A stretch of DNA of 64,000 nucleotides from positions 1,116,001-1,180,000 of the forward strand of contig NZ_PDJE01000001.1 of assembly GCF_002563955.1 (NCBI RefSeq), in the 5' to 3' direction. The position numbers and the translations under genes were made by a program. Positions 18,109-27,151 of the stretch are shown here, one piece after another (the stretch's first letter is position 1; every line of letters starts with the position of its first letter). The notes beneath the pieces were generated by a model that saw only the letters and a list, made by a program, of their open reading frames with translations, was not told the DNA's origin and made no database searches. The DNA is from Paramicrobacterium agarici. Lineage in GTDB: Bacteria; Actinomycetota; Actinomycetes; Actinomycetales; Microbacteriaceae.

Positions 18109-19563
18109 ATGGTGAAAATGGCTGAGGCCCTCGAACGACTCCAGACTCTCGCCGACTCACCCATCGTGCAGCGCGTAGCGGCGGCGTTTGCCGACGCCGG
18201 GCACGAGCTCGCTCTCGTGGGCGGCCCGGTGCGCGACGCCATGCTTGGGCGCGCTGTGCATGACTATGACTTCACAACCGATGCTCACCCCGACACCATT
18301 CTCGAGATCGTCACGCCGATCTCGAGCGCCCAGTGGGATATCGGGCGCGAGTTCGGCACAATCGGCGCTCGCATCGTGACGGGTGAGGGGGCGGATGCTC
18401 TCGCTGACACCGTCGAGATCACGACATACCGTGCCGATGCCTACGATCGCGAGACGCGCAAGCCTCTCGTCGCGTTCGGCACGGTTCTCGACGATGATCT
18501 CAAGCGTCGCGATTTCACCGTCAACGCGATGGCGCTGCGGGTTCCCGATGTGACGCTCGTCGACCCGCACGGAGGCGTTGAAGACCTGCTTGACGCCACA
18601 CTTCGCACGCCGTCCTCTCCCGAGGTGAGCTTTGGCGACGACCCGCTGCGCATGCTCCGCGCGGCGCGGTTCGCCAGTCAGCTCGGGTTTCACGTTGCAG
18701 ACGAGGTGCAGGATGCCATGCAGGAGATGGCACCCAGCATCCGCATCGTCTCGGCGGAGCGCGTCCAGAGCGAGCTGGCGAAGCTGCTCTGCACCGACGC
18801 GCCGTCCGACGGCATCCGCCTGCTCGTTGACACAGGACTTGCCGAGCTCGTGCTGCCCGAGGTGCCCGCTCTGCGCCTTGAGACAGACGAGCACCACCAT
18901 CACAAAGATGTCTACGAGCACTCGCTGACGGTTCTTGATCAGGCGATCGGCCACGAGAAGCGGCGGCACCCGGGGGAGCAGCCCGACCTCATTCTGAGGC
19001 TCGCGGCGCTGCTTCACGACATCGGCAAGCCGGCGACGCGCCGTCTCGAGCCCGGCGGCGCCGTGAGCTTTTACCACCACGACGTGGTCGGCTCGAAGCT
19101 CGCGAAGAAGCGCCTCAAGGCGCTGCGCTTCGACAAAGAGACCATCACGTCTGTCGCGCGTCTCATCGAGCTTCACTTGCGGTTCTTCGGCTACAGCGAG
19201 GGCGCATGGACCGATTCAGCTGTTCGCCGCTATGTACGCGACGCGGGCGATCTGCTCGAGCGCCTGCACATGCTCACACGGGCAGACGTCACGACGCGCA
19301 ACAAGCGCAAGGCCGACCGCCTCGCCTTCGCCTACGACGACCTCGAGAAGCGCATCGACGAACTCAAGGAGCAGGAGGAGTTGGAGGCCGTGCGCCCGGA
19401 GCTCGACGGCAATCGCATTCAGGAGGTGCTCGGGGTCGGTCCAGGCCCCGAGGTCGGCCGCGCCTACAAATGGCTTCTCGAACTGCGCCTCGATGAGGGA
19501 ACGCTCGGAGAAGACGAAGCAGAACGCCGTCTCACAGAGTGGTGGAGTTCCCGCGGGCAGTAG
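18109..19563 (+). CDS. cca: CCA tRNA nucleotidyltransferase
   Basis: A 484-residue class II CCA-adding enzyme. The N-terminal nucleotidyltransferase head has LVGGPVRDAMLG and the catalytic DYDFTTDA; the RRDFTVNAMA and DPLRMLRAARFA motifs of the neck follow. An HD domain (LLHDIGKP) lies at about residues 300-310, as in many actinobacterial homologues. It repairs or adds the 3'-CCA of tRNAs. The ATG at 18109 lacks a clear ribosome-binding site and may be leaderless. Confidence 0.9.
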   Translation: MVKMAEALERLQTLADSPIVQRVAAAFADAGHELALVGGPVRDAMLGRAVHDYDFTTDAHPDTILEIVTPISSAQWDIGREFGTIGARIVTGEGADALADTVEITTYRADAYDRETRKPLVAFGTVLDDDLKRRDFTVNAMALRVPDVTLVDPHGGVEDLLDATLRTPSSPEVSFGDDPLRMLRAARFASQLGFHVADEVQDAMQEMAPSIRIVSAERVQSELAKLLCTDAPSDGIRLLVDTGLAELVLPEVPALRLETDEHHHHKDVYEHSLTVLDQAIGHEKRRHPGEQPDLILRLAALLHDIGKPATRRLEPGGAVSFYHHDVVGSKLAKKRLKALRFDKETITSVARLIELHLRFFGYSEGAWTDSAVRRYVRDAGDLLERLHMLTRADVTTRNKRKADRLAFAYDDLEKRIDELKEQEELEAVRPELDGNRIQEVLGVGPGPEVGRAYKWLLELRLDEGTLGEDEAERRLTEWWSSRGQ

Positions 19564-20007
19564 CCTCGCGGCATCCTCACCCCACCGTCGGAGCAGTCGC
19601 TACCAGTCGTGAACCGTGCCGTCGCGAAGCGGGGATTCCGTCATGAACAATGCGAGCGCCCGTCGAGCGGAACTTCCCACTACGGTCGGTCGTTCTCGCG
19701 AGAACGCCAGCAATTTCTCATCAACGTGGGTATCGTTGTTCTGTTGTCGCGACCGACGTCGTCGCTCTGGTCCCCATCGCGGCCGTCGCCGAGCACAAGC
19801 GCTCTGGCTGCTCGTGGTGTCGATGGGTGCGAGCTGGGCACGACTACGGTTGCGACTGCTAGCCTCCAATCTCAGGACACGAGCAGTTGGAAGCTGGTGA
19901 TGGCGGCGACGACGCAGAGCGGTCCCGCCGATGATCGTGTTCCTGAGCGTCAGAAGCACATTGTCAGGTCCATCACCATCACAGGTTTCAGATAGAGAAA
20001 GACCCGA
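19564..20007. other. 444-base intergenic stretch without a supported gene
   Basis: Between cca and the sugar-binding lipoprotein there is no convincing coding region. Several short open frames on both strands overlap here. The longest on the minus strand (19600-19959) has an arginine-rich composition typical of non-coding high-GC DNA, and none has a ribosome-binding site and a recognisable domain. The promoter of the lipoprotein gene must lie here. A gene remnant is possible but not demonstrable. Confidence 0.5.
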
Positions 20008-21342
20008 ATGGCGAAGCGAATCCTTACGATTGCAGCGGCGGTGGCAGCATCCTCCCTCATGCTGTCTGGCTGCGCTGCCTCAGACACAACCGAGGCAGAC
20101 ACGACGACCGTCAACTTCCGGTTGTGGGACGAAAACGTCGCCAAGGCCTACGAGGCCTCCTTCGACGAATTCGAAGAGCAGAACCCGAATATCTCCGTGA
20201 ACATCAACGTCGTCCCGTGGGACGAATACTGGTCAAAGCTGCGCACAGATGTCGCCGGCGGAACAATGGACGACGTCTTCTGGATCAACAACTCGTACTA
20301 CGGCGCGTACGTGGACTCCGGCAACCTCATGGACGTCGGCGCCGTCATGGGGGCGGGCGCGAAAGAGGCGTGGGAGCCGAGCGTCGTCGACCAGTTCACG
20401 CGAAACGACACCCTATGGGGCGTGCCCCAGCTGTATGACGCTGGAATCGCGGTCTATTACAACGCCGAGCTCCTGGAGGCTGCCGGCGTGACTCCCAAGG
20501 ATCTCAACGGGCTCACCTGGGATCCGGAGGAAGCCGAGAACGACAACTATCTCGCGATGGCACGCAAGCTCACCGTTGACTCGTCGGGCACAGCCGGTGA
20601 CGCCAAGGGGTTTGACGGCGGATCCGTGGCGCAGTACGGCACCAACCTCGCGTATGACCTGCAGGCGATTCTTCTCCCGTTCATCGGCTCGAACGGCGGC
20701 AAGTTCCAAGACGGAGGCGAGTTCGCATTCGCGAACGAGAACTCCGCGCAGGCGATCGACTATCTCGTTCAAGCGATAAACAAATATCACGTCGCACCGC
20801 CCGCCGAAGAGACGAACGGCGACGGCAACTTCAGCCTCGCTGCCTTCACCGAGGGCAAGATGGCCATGTTCCAGTCGGGCCTGTACAACCTCAAGGAGAT
20901 CTCGGAGTCGGCCGATTTCGAGTGGGGTGTCGCCATGCTGCCTGCCGGTCCGGAAGGTCGCGTGTCCGTGACGAACGGCATCGTCGCTGCGGGCAATGCC
21001 GCCAGCGAGAACAAGGATGCTGTCAAGAAGGTGCTCGGCTGGCTCGGGAGCGAGCAGGGCAATGCCTATCTCGGAAAGGACGGCTCGGCCGTGCCCGGCG
21101 TTGTCGCTGCCCAGGACACGTACTTCGAGTACTGGAACAAGAAGGACGTCGATGTCTCGCCGTTCTTCGACGTCGTCTCCGACGGCCCGACGATTCCCGC
21201 TCCCACGGGGACCAATTACCAGAAGGGCTTCGATCAATTCGATCCCCTCTTCAAGGAGATCTTCAGCGGATCCACGGATCCGCTGAAGGGGCTGGAGCAG
21301 GCGCAAGCGGCCGCGAACGGTGCGATCGGAACCGCCGAATAA
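20008..21342 (+). CDS. ABC transporter sugar-binding lipoprotein (family 1)
   Basis: A 444-residue extracellular solute-binding protein. Signal peptide with lipobox LSGC (Cys22), then the family-1 carbohydrate-binding fold with typical segments (WGVPQLYDAGIAVYYNAELLEAAGV, EGKMAMFQSGLYNL). It should be anchored outside the membrane and deliver a sugar or oligosaccharide to an ABC importer. No permease or ATPase gene lies nearby, so it is an orphan in this window. The ribosomal rpsF operon follows downstream. Confidence 0.88.
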   Translation: MAKRILTIAAAVAASSLMLSGCAASDTTEADTTTVNFRLWDENVAKAYEASFDEFEEQNPNISVNINVVPWDEYWSKLRTDVAGGTMDDVFWINNSYYGAYVDSGNLMDVGAVMGAGAKEAWEPSVVDQFTRNDTLWGVPQLYDAGIAVYYNAELLEAAGVTPKDLNGLTWDPEEAENDNYLAMARKLTVDSSGTAGDAKGFDGGSVAQYGTNLAYDLQAILLPFIGSNGGKFQDGGEFAFANENSAQAIDYLVQAINKYHVAPPAEETNGDGNFSLAAFTEGKMAMFQSGLYNLKEISESADFEWGVAMLPAGPEGRVSVTNGIVAAGNAASENKDAVKKVLGWLGSEQGNAYLGKDGSAVPGVVAAQDTYFEYWNKKDVDVSPFFDVVSDGPTIPAPTGTNYQKGFDQFDPLFKEIFSGSTDPLKGLEQAQAAANGAIGTAE

Positions 21343-21392
21343 TCGTGCATTAGCGCTGCCGGCGTTCGTCGAGTATCATTGCCAAGTTGCCT

Positions 21393-21478
21393 GCGCTCGG
21401 CCTTGAGCGCGGCCACGATGCTACAACCCTCCTGTTGCAGAACGTCTGCAGCCGATCTAGACCGAAGGAGGTGGGTTA
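21393..21478 (+). promoter_or_regulatory. Structured rpsF leader with pairing across the Shine-Dalgarno
   Basis: The leader contains a GCGCTC/GAGCGC hairpin (21393-21410) and a TGCAG-aacgt-CTGCA hairpin (about 21436-21450). AACCCTCCT (21425-21433) can pair with the SD region AGGAGG(t)GGGTT (21466-21477) with one bulged base. Autoregulatory leaders bound by S6:S18 are known ahead of rpsF in many bacteria. This leader resembles that idea in logic; a match to the known motif is not established. Confidence 0.45.
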
Positions 21479-21841
21479 GTGACGCATCAGTACGAACTCA
21501 TGGTCATCCTCGACCCCGAGATTGACGAGCGCACGGTTGCACCGAGTCTCGACAAATTCCTCAACGTCATCCGTAACGACGGTGGCACCGTCGACAACGT
21601 CGACATCTGGGGACGTCGCCGCCTGGCCTACGAGATCAACAAGAAGTCCGAGGGCATCTACGCTGTCGTCGACTTCACGGCCTCGAGCGAATCCACTCAG
21701 GAACTCGACCGTCAGCTGAAGCTCTCCGAAGCCGTCATGCGCACCAAGGTGCTCCGCGCCGAAGAGGCGATCGCTCAGGTCGCGTCCGAGGCAAAGCGCG
21801 CCGAGGCGAAGGCCGCGCGCAAGGCAAGCAAGGGCGCCTAG
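21479..21841 (+). CDS. rpsF: 30S ribosomal protein S6
   Basis: A 120-residue S6 protein ([45 protein letters not shown]). It binds 16S rRNA with S18, which is encoded two genes downstream. The GTG start lies 7 bases after a strong AAGGAGGT. It is first in rpsF-ssb-rpsR-rplI, a conserved order. The C-terminal tail is Ala/Lys-rich as in actinobacterial S6. Confidence 0.95.
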   Translation: MTHQYELMVILDPEIDERTVAPSLDKFLNVIRNDGGTVDNVDIWGRRRLAYEINKKSEGIYAVVDFTASSESTQELDRQLKLSEAVMRTKVLRAEEAIAQVASEAKRAEAKAARKASKGA

Positions 21842-21845
21842 TCCC

Positions 21846-22352
21846 ATGGCTGGCGAGACCGTCATCACCGTGGTGGGCAACCTCACTGCCGATCCTGAAC
21901 TGCGCTACACGCAGTCAGGCCTCGCGGTTGCCAACTTCACCATCGCAAGCACTCCGCGCACGTTCGACCGTCAGTCGAACGAGTGGAAAGACGGTGAAGC
22001 ACTCTTCCTGCGCGCAAGTGTCTGGCGTGAATTCGCTGAGCACGTCGCAGGCACTCTCACCAAGGGCAGCCGCGTCATCGCTCAGGGTCGTCTCAAGCAG
22101 CGGTCATTCGAGACCCGTGAGGGCGAGAAGCGCACCGTGATCGAGCTCGATGTCGACGAGATCGGTCCGAGTCTTCGCTACGCGACCGCGCAGGTCACCC
22201 GTGCTCAGTCTTCGGGCGGGGGACAGGGGCGTTCGCAGGCGTCGTCCTATCAGAACGACGAGCCGTGGGCTCCCGCAGCACCGTCCCCGTCTCAGGGCGG
22301 CGGCGATGGCTGGGCGACCCCCGGAAGCTACGGCGACGAGACACCCTTCTAA
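21846..22352 (+). CDS. ssb: Single-stranded DNA-binding protein
   Basis: A 168-residue SSB with an OB fold in residues 1-110 ([44 protein letters not shown]) and a Gly/Ser/Gln-rich linker. The acidic tip ends DETPF, a variant of the usual DDxPF partner-binding tail. It protects single-stranded DNA and recruits repair and replication proteins. The start is four bases after the rpsF stop, so it is translated within the ribosomal operon. Confidence 0.93.
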   Translation: MAGETVITVVGNLTADPELRYTQSGLAVANFTIASTPRTFDRQSNEWKDGEALFLRASVWREFAEHVAGTLTKGSRVIAQGRLKQRSFETREGEKRTVIELDVDEIGPSLRYATAQVTRAQSSGGGQGRSQASSYQNDEPWAPAAPSPSQGGGDGWATPGSYGDETPF

Positions 22353-22415
22353 TCACACACGTGCGACGACACCCTTGTGGCGTCGCGCAAGAATCTTCAC
22401 GAAGAGGAAACCACT

Positions 22416-22676
22416 ATGGCTGGAAAGTCGAGCGGCCAGGGCCGCAAGTCTTCCCGCGGCAAAGGTGCAAAGGCATCCGCCCCGGCGAAGTCGATCCGTG
22501 TCGGCGTCATTGACTACAAAGACGTCGCCACGCTCCGCAAGTTCATCTCAGAGCGCGGCAAGATTCGCGCTCGTCGCATCACCGGTGTCTCCGTGCAGGA
22601 GCAGCGCCTGATCGCACGGGCAATCAAGAACGCCCGCGAAATGGCTCTTCTGCCCTACGCCGGCTCAGGCCGCTAA
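22416..22676 (+). CDS. rpsR: 30S ribosomal protein S18 (cysteine-free form)
   Basis: An 86-residue S18 ([25 protein letters not shown]) preceded by AGAGGA. The zinc-coordinating cysteines of the C+ form (CxxC before the DYKD segment and the Cys after RRVTG) are absent; the second site reads GVSVQEQR. It is therefore the zinc-independent C- form. It partners S6 on the 30S platform. Its position in the main rpsF operon suggests it may be the housekeeping copy. The longer in-frame start at 22377 is not supported. Confidence 0.93.
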   Translation: MAGKSSGQGRKSSRGKGAKASAPAKSIRVGVIDYKDVATLRKFISERGKIRARRITGVSVQEQRLIARAIKNAREMALLPYAGSGR

Positions 22677-22687
22677 GGAGTACACGC

Positions 22688-23140
22688 ATGTCGAAAGTTA
22701 TTCTGACGCACGAGGTCACCGGTCTCGGTGCTCCCGGTGATGTCGTCGATGTCAAGGGCGGCTACGCCCGCAACTACCTCGTTCCGCAGGGCTTCGCGAC
22801 CCCGTGGACGCGTGGCGGCGAGAAGCAGGTCGAGCAGATCAAGGCGGCTCGCGCAGCCCGTGAGCTCGAGACTCTTGAAGAGGCCAAGGCCCTCAAGGAT
22901 GCGATCGAAGCGAACACGATCACGCTGACCGTCAAGGCCGGCTCTGAAGGCCGTCTGTTCGGCTCGGTCAAGCCCAGCGACATCGCTGCGGCCATCGCCG
23001 AGGCCGGCATCGGCGAGGTTGACAAGCGCAAGATCGAGATCCCCAGCGCCATCAAGGCAACGGGCAAGCACGAGGCTACGCTGCGACTCCGCGAGGACGT
23101 CTCTGCGACGATCTCGCTTCAGGTGGTCGCCGCCAAGTAG
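22688..23140 (+). CDS. rplI: 50S ribosomal protein L9
   Basis: A 150-residue L9 with the N-terminal rRNA-binding domain ([34 protein letters not shown]), the long connecting helix rich in Ala/Glu, and the C-terminal domain ([16 protein letters not shown]). AAGGAG lies seven bases before the ATG. It is the last gene of the ribosomal operon and is followed by a strong terminator. Confidence 0.95.
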   Translation: MSKVILTHEVTGLGAPGDVVDVKGGYARNYLVPQGFATPWTRGGEKQVEQIKAARAARELETLEEAKALKDAIEANTITLTVKAGSEGRLFGSVKPSDIAAAIAEAGIGEVDKRKIEIPSAIKATGKHEATLRLREDVSATISLQVVAAK

Positions 23141-23155
23141 GCGAGCTGACGACGG

Positions 23156-23184
23156 CGGGGTGGGCCATTGGCCCACCCCGTTTT
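23156..23184 (+). terminator. Intrinsic terminator after rplI
   Basis: A near-perfect hairpin with arms CGGGGTGGGCC and its complement up to 23180 is followed by TTTT. It separates the ribosomal operon from dnaB. Confidence 0.85.
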
Positions 23185-23250
23185 CGTGCGCCGCGAGTGC
23201 TTGAACTGGGTCTTGCGTCGCGTGCACCCGACGGCTACTATTCTGCTCGT

Positions 23251-23448
23251 TTGTGCACAGGCGGGCTGTCAAATCGGAACCCTCAACCACGGGTTCAATC
23301 GGATTGATCATCCACACACAGTGGAAAACAAAAGACCAGGCTAGGCGTCATAAATAAAATTCGATCCCCACGTTGTCCACAGTTATCCACATACAGTTCC
23401 CACAGCGCCGTCGGCGTTTCGCCCAGGTTCTCCACACAGTTATCCACA
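23251..23448. promoter_or_regulatory. DnaA-box cluster upstream of dnaB
   Basis: Within the 500-base gap between rplI and dnaB, DnaA-box-like 9-mers run in one direction: TTGTGCACA (23251), TCATCCACA (23308), TTGTCCACA (23373), TTATCCACA (23383), TTCTCCACA (23428) and TTATCCACA (23440). The two pairs are separated by only one and three bases. A local AT-rich stretch (taaataaaatt, about 23350-23361) lies just upstream. This looks like a DnaA-binding regulatory or titration site. The rest of the gap up to 23641 shows no gene. Confidence 0.65.
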
Positions 23449-23641
23449 GGCCGATTTGGGGGTAAGCGACGGTGGTCTTTAGGGTAAGTCAGCAGACAGC
23501 CGCACACCCGCGCGTGAGCGCTTGGCGGCACGATGTCAGCAGGTGCTGATTCACTTGGCACGCAGCGGAGACAACGACGTTCGGTTGCGGCCAGGCTGAG
23601 TCAGTGCTGTGCCGATGAGCGATGAAAAGGGGGAGTGTTTC

Positions 23642-25012
23642 GTGTCGATTGCGCATCTCGAGACCGGAGGCGGAGCGGGCTCCGACTCCGAGCGCCCGTA
23701 CGAGCGCACGCCGCCGCATGACCTCCTGGCTGAGCAGTCGACCCTCGGCGGAATGATGCTGTCGAAAGACGCCGTCGCCGACGTTGTCGAACTGGTGCGT
23801 GGCGCGGACTTCTACATTCCGAAGCACGAGATCATCTTCGACGCGATGCTCTCTCTCTACTCGCACGGTGAGCCGACAGACGTCATCGCCGTCACCGACG
23901 AGCTCGTCAAACAGGGCGAACTGCAGCGTGCGGGCGGTGCTGATTACCTGCACACGCTCACATCTCTCGTTCCCACAGCGGCAAACGCTGGCTTCTACGC
24001 ATCCATCGTGTCGGAACGCGCAATGCTGCGGCGGCTCGTGGAAGCGGGCACGCGCATTGTGCAGATGGGCTACTCGGGCGAGGGCGAGGTCCTCGATCTC
24101 GTCAACAACGCGCAGGCCGAGATCTATTCGGTCTCGGGTGATGAGAGTGCCGAAGACTACGTCCCGCTGACGACTGCGGTCGACGCCGCGGTCGAAGAGA
24201 TCGAGGCCGCGAGCGGCCGCGACGGCACCATGACCGGTATTCCCACGGGCTTCAAGGAGCTCGACGATCTGACGAACGGTCTGCATCCCGGTCAGATGAT
24301 CATCATCGCCGCTCGTCCCGCCATGGGTAAGTCGACACTGGCACTGGACTTTGCGCGAGCAGCATCCATCGCAAATGACGAGCCATCGATCTTCTTCTCA
24401 CTTGAGATGGGGAAGAGCGAGATCGCCATGCGTCTTCTCAGTGCAGAGGGGGCGATTCCGCTGCAGAACATGCGTAAGGGAACGCTCGATTCGCGAGACT
24501 GGACGACCATGGCGTCGACGCGGGGGCGCATCAACGAGGCTCCCCTCTACATCGACGACAGCCCGAACATGACGCTCGTCGAGATCAGGGCTAAGTGTCG
24601 TCGGCTCAAGCAGCGAGTCGGGCTGAAGCTTGTCGTTATCGACTATCTGCAGCTCATGACGAGTGGAAAGCGGGTCGAGAGCCGTCAGCAGGAGGTCTCG
24701 GAGTTCTCGCGTGCTCTGAAGTTGCTTGCCAAGGAGCTCAATGTTCCTGTCATTGCGCTGTCGCAGCTGAACCGTGGTCCGGAGCAGAGGCAAGACAAGA
24801 TGCCGGCGATCAGTGATCTGCGTGAATCGGGGTCGATTGAGCAGGATGCTGACATGGTCGTCCTTCTGCATCGTGAGTCGGTGTACGAGAAGGACTCGCG
24901 GCCCGGTGAAGCAGATCTCATTGTGGCCAAGCATCGTAATGGTCCGACGGCCACGATCACTGTGGCGTTCCAGGGGCACTATTCTCGCTTTGCCGACATG
25001 GCGCCTGCCTAA
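23642..25012 (+). CDS. dnaB: Replicative DNA helicase DnaB
   Basis: A 456-residue DnaB: the N-terminal helical domain (PHDLLAEQSTLGGMMLSKDAV), and the RecA-like motor with Walker A ARPAMGKSTLAL and Walker B VVIDYLQLM, ending in the conserved KHRNGPTATITVAF. It unwinds the lagging-strand template at the fork. The GTG at 23642 sits six bases after GGGGGAG; a longer in-frame start at 23609 is less supported. It is preceded by a DnaA-box cluster that may tie its expression to DnaA activity. Confidence 0.93.
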   Translation: MSIAHLETGGGAGSDSERPYERTPPHDLLAEQSTLGGMMLSKDAVADVVELVRGADFYIPKHEIIFDAMLSLYSHGEPTDVIAVTDELVKQGELQRAGGADYLHTLTSLVPTAANAGFYASIVSERAMLRRLVEAGTRIVQMGYSGEGEVLDLVNNAQAEIYSVSGDESAEDYVPLTTAVDAAVEEIEAASGRDGTMTGIPTGFKELDDLTNGLHPGQMIIIAARPAMGKSTLALDFARAASIANDEPSIFFSLEMGKSEIAMRLLSAEGAIPLQNMRKGTLDSRDWTTMASTRGRINEAPLYIDDSPNMTLVEIRAKCRRLKQRVGLKLVVIDYLQLMTSGKRVESRQQEVSEFSRALKLLAKELNVPVIALSQLNRGPEQRQDKMPAISDLRESGSIEQDADMVVLLHRESVYEKDSRPGEADLIVAKHRNGPTATITVAFQGHYSRFADMAPA

Positions 25013-25207
25013 GAAGACTTTCGCAAGGGACGGTGTTGTCTCGAATTTCTTCTCGTCATCTCGTGAGGTCAGCGCGCAGGGCTGCTTCGTCGTCGGGCAG
25101 ATGGGCCCCGAGTCGGTCCATGACAGTCGTGTCTGCCCGCAGGGCACTTCGAGTAGCGCTTCGAGCTGTTCTGCTCGTGCGTGTGGTGTGTCGGGGCCGC
25201 CGCGTTG

Positions 25208-26637
25208 TCAGGAACGCGGCCCGGTATCTCGCCCGCCGTCGGGTGGTCGTCGTTGCCCGAGATATCTCCGGTTGACGTACCAGCCGGGCGGTACGATGCG
25301 TGGTCGGCCGTTGTTGTCGCGGGTGATGGCCCATTCTTCGTGTTCGAGCAGTCTGTGGTGAAACCAGCAGACGAGGACGCCGTTGGGCAGGTCTGTTCTG
25401 CCGCCGGTCTCCCATGCGTGAATGTGGTGGGCTTCGCAGAGCCAGGCGGGATGTGACAGTCGGGTGCAACACAGGTGGGTCCGTCCCTGGCGATCAACGC
25501 TAGCCGCTGCTGCGTGCTGAAAAACCTCTCGGCGGTCCCGAGGGTGAGCACTTCCCCGTGCTCGTTGATCTGCACGTGCCGGGTGTCGCCGTCGCACTGC
25601 ATCTGGGTCACGAACGATATCGGCAAGACTGCCGGCGTGCCTGGTGACCACGCTGCCCCGGTTTCCGTGTTGAGGTTGCGTGCGTCCACGGTGACGAGCA
25701 CGGTCGGTCCGCGGCCGTGGAGTTTGGGTGCGGTCTTCTGTTTTCCGGTGCCGCCGATGATCGTCGTGAACACGTCGGCGCGTTCTTGCGGTTTCGACCG
25801 CTCCTCCGGTGCTTGCTCATTGTCGGCCTGCTCGTCGGCATGCATAAACGTCGGTGACGTTCGTTTGGACATGTAGGCGTCGAACACGGGTGTCACCTGT
25901 GCTGCCTGTTCCGGTGACAGGGTGCCGGTGATCTTCAGGGTGCCGTCGTCTTGATGCCGAAACACGAGCTTCCGCGCCTGGTGCAGTTCCTCCGCGGACG
26001 GTTCGACACCGTCGGGGTCGAGAACGGCGCAGAACGCTCTCGCCTGCTGACGGAGGTTGTCCGCTGACGCGGGTGCTTCCCCGGTCGCGCCGGTCGCGTT
26101 GCCCAGCAGTGTCGCTTCGGCCCAGTCCATCTGCTCCGGCACCGCACGAGGCAGCACCGGTGCGAGTGTCGTGGTGATTGCTTCGGCAGCATCTAGACCG
26201 ATGACACCGTCGCTCAACGCTTGAGCGGTCTGCGGGAACACCGGGGCAAGCGGCAGCCCGGTGTCGGAAACTCTCGGTGTCGTGTGGATGGCGAGTCTCG
26301 TATACCGATACGCGGTCGAGTTCTTCGCCCCCGTGATCTTCTCAAACAACGCTGCCGGCGAGGAGCATCCGTGACGGGCTGCGAGACCGTTGAATCCGGT
26401 GTCGCTGTCCGAACGGCGGGCGATCTCGCCGACGTTGCCGACCTGGCGGCCCTCGACCAGACGGCAGATATTGCCGAGCAGGCCGGTGAATTCCAGAAGG
26501 GCGTCCGCAGAGAGTGCGCTCGGGTCTACATCGGTAAGGTTCGCGACAGTCGAGAGCGCTTCTTCAGCGGCACGCACAGCGACAGCATCCGGGCCGCCCA
26601 TCGGCTCGAATCCGGGTGCTGCTGCCATGTTTTCCAT
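25208..26637 (-). pseudogene. HNH endonuclease, DUF222/13E12 family, frameshifted before the HNH core
   Basis: From the ATG at 26637 the frame encodes a DUF222 domain (about residues 20-390) up to the start of the HNH motif (ARDGPTCVAPDCHIP). The rest of the HNH domain (AWLCEAHHIHAW...NGVLVCWFHHRLLEHEEWAI...) continues in another frame to a stop at 25208. Restoring one base near 25449-25451 rejoins CHIP to AWLCEAHHIHAW, so a single-base deletion is the simplest cause. The undisturbed frame runs on to 25069 with a nonsense tail. The family is highly repeated in Microbacteriaceae; its biological role is uncertain. An assembly error must be considered. Confidence 0.7.
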
Positions 26638-27151
26638 GCCAACAGTCTTCCAGCAGCCACCGACATTGCCACCGCAGAAAACCCGGTCAAAACACCATTG
26701 TGGACAACTCGTCAAACTCAGTATCTGTGGACGAAGAGTCGTCTCAGGTGAGACGGGTCACGCCGGTGATGCTCACAGCGAGGGACGGTGATGGCGGCGA
26801 TACAGAAAGGGCGCGAGCGGGCTGGCTCTCCACAAGCGATTCGCACAGGTGGCTATCCACAGAAATGGATCTGCGATGTCGGAGGACCGTGTGCCGGATG
26901 CACGCTTGTGACATGTTGGATACGTACGAGCTTCCCGATGCACTCTATGGCAGTGGCATCAAACCTGCGGCGCTTCACCGCCCTGTTGGCTCATCACTTC
27001 TCGGCGCGATTGCCGACGTGGCTTGACGCGTGACAAAGCCCCGACTGCTCACGAGGCCGGAGGCGGCACACGCTCAGGTTCTGACCGATAGAATGGGGAC
27101 GTCGACGGCCGCTTCTCTGCGGCAGATTATCGTGAAAGAGGCAGAGTCTTC
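26638..27151. other. 514-base intergenic region with DnaA-box-like sites
   Basis: No coding region is supported between the HNH gene and the next membrane-protein gene. The region carries a perfect minus-strand DnaA box TTGTCCACA (26699-26707), a one-mismatch copy at 26726-26734 and CTATCCACA at 26853-26861. These could be operators, titration sites or chance in TCCACA-rich DNA. Confidence 0.4.

Noticed and set aside
19600..19959. Minus-strand 119-codon frame in the gap after cca
   Set aside because: Arg-rich, no ribosome-binding site, no recognisable similarity; treated as non-coding.
23141..23641. Chromosomal origin oriC
   Set aside because: DnaA boxes are present but neither dnaA nor dnaN is adjacent and the AT-rich part is short; a regulatory or titration site is more likely.
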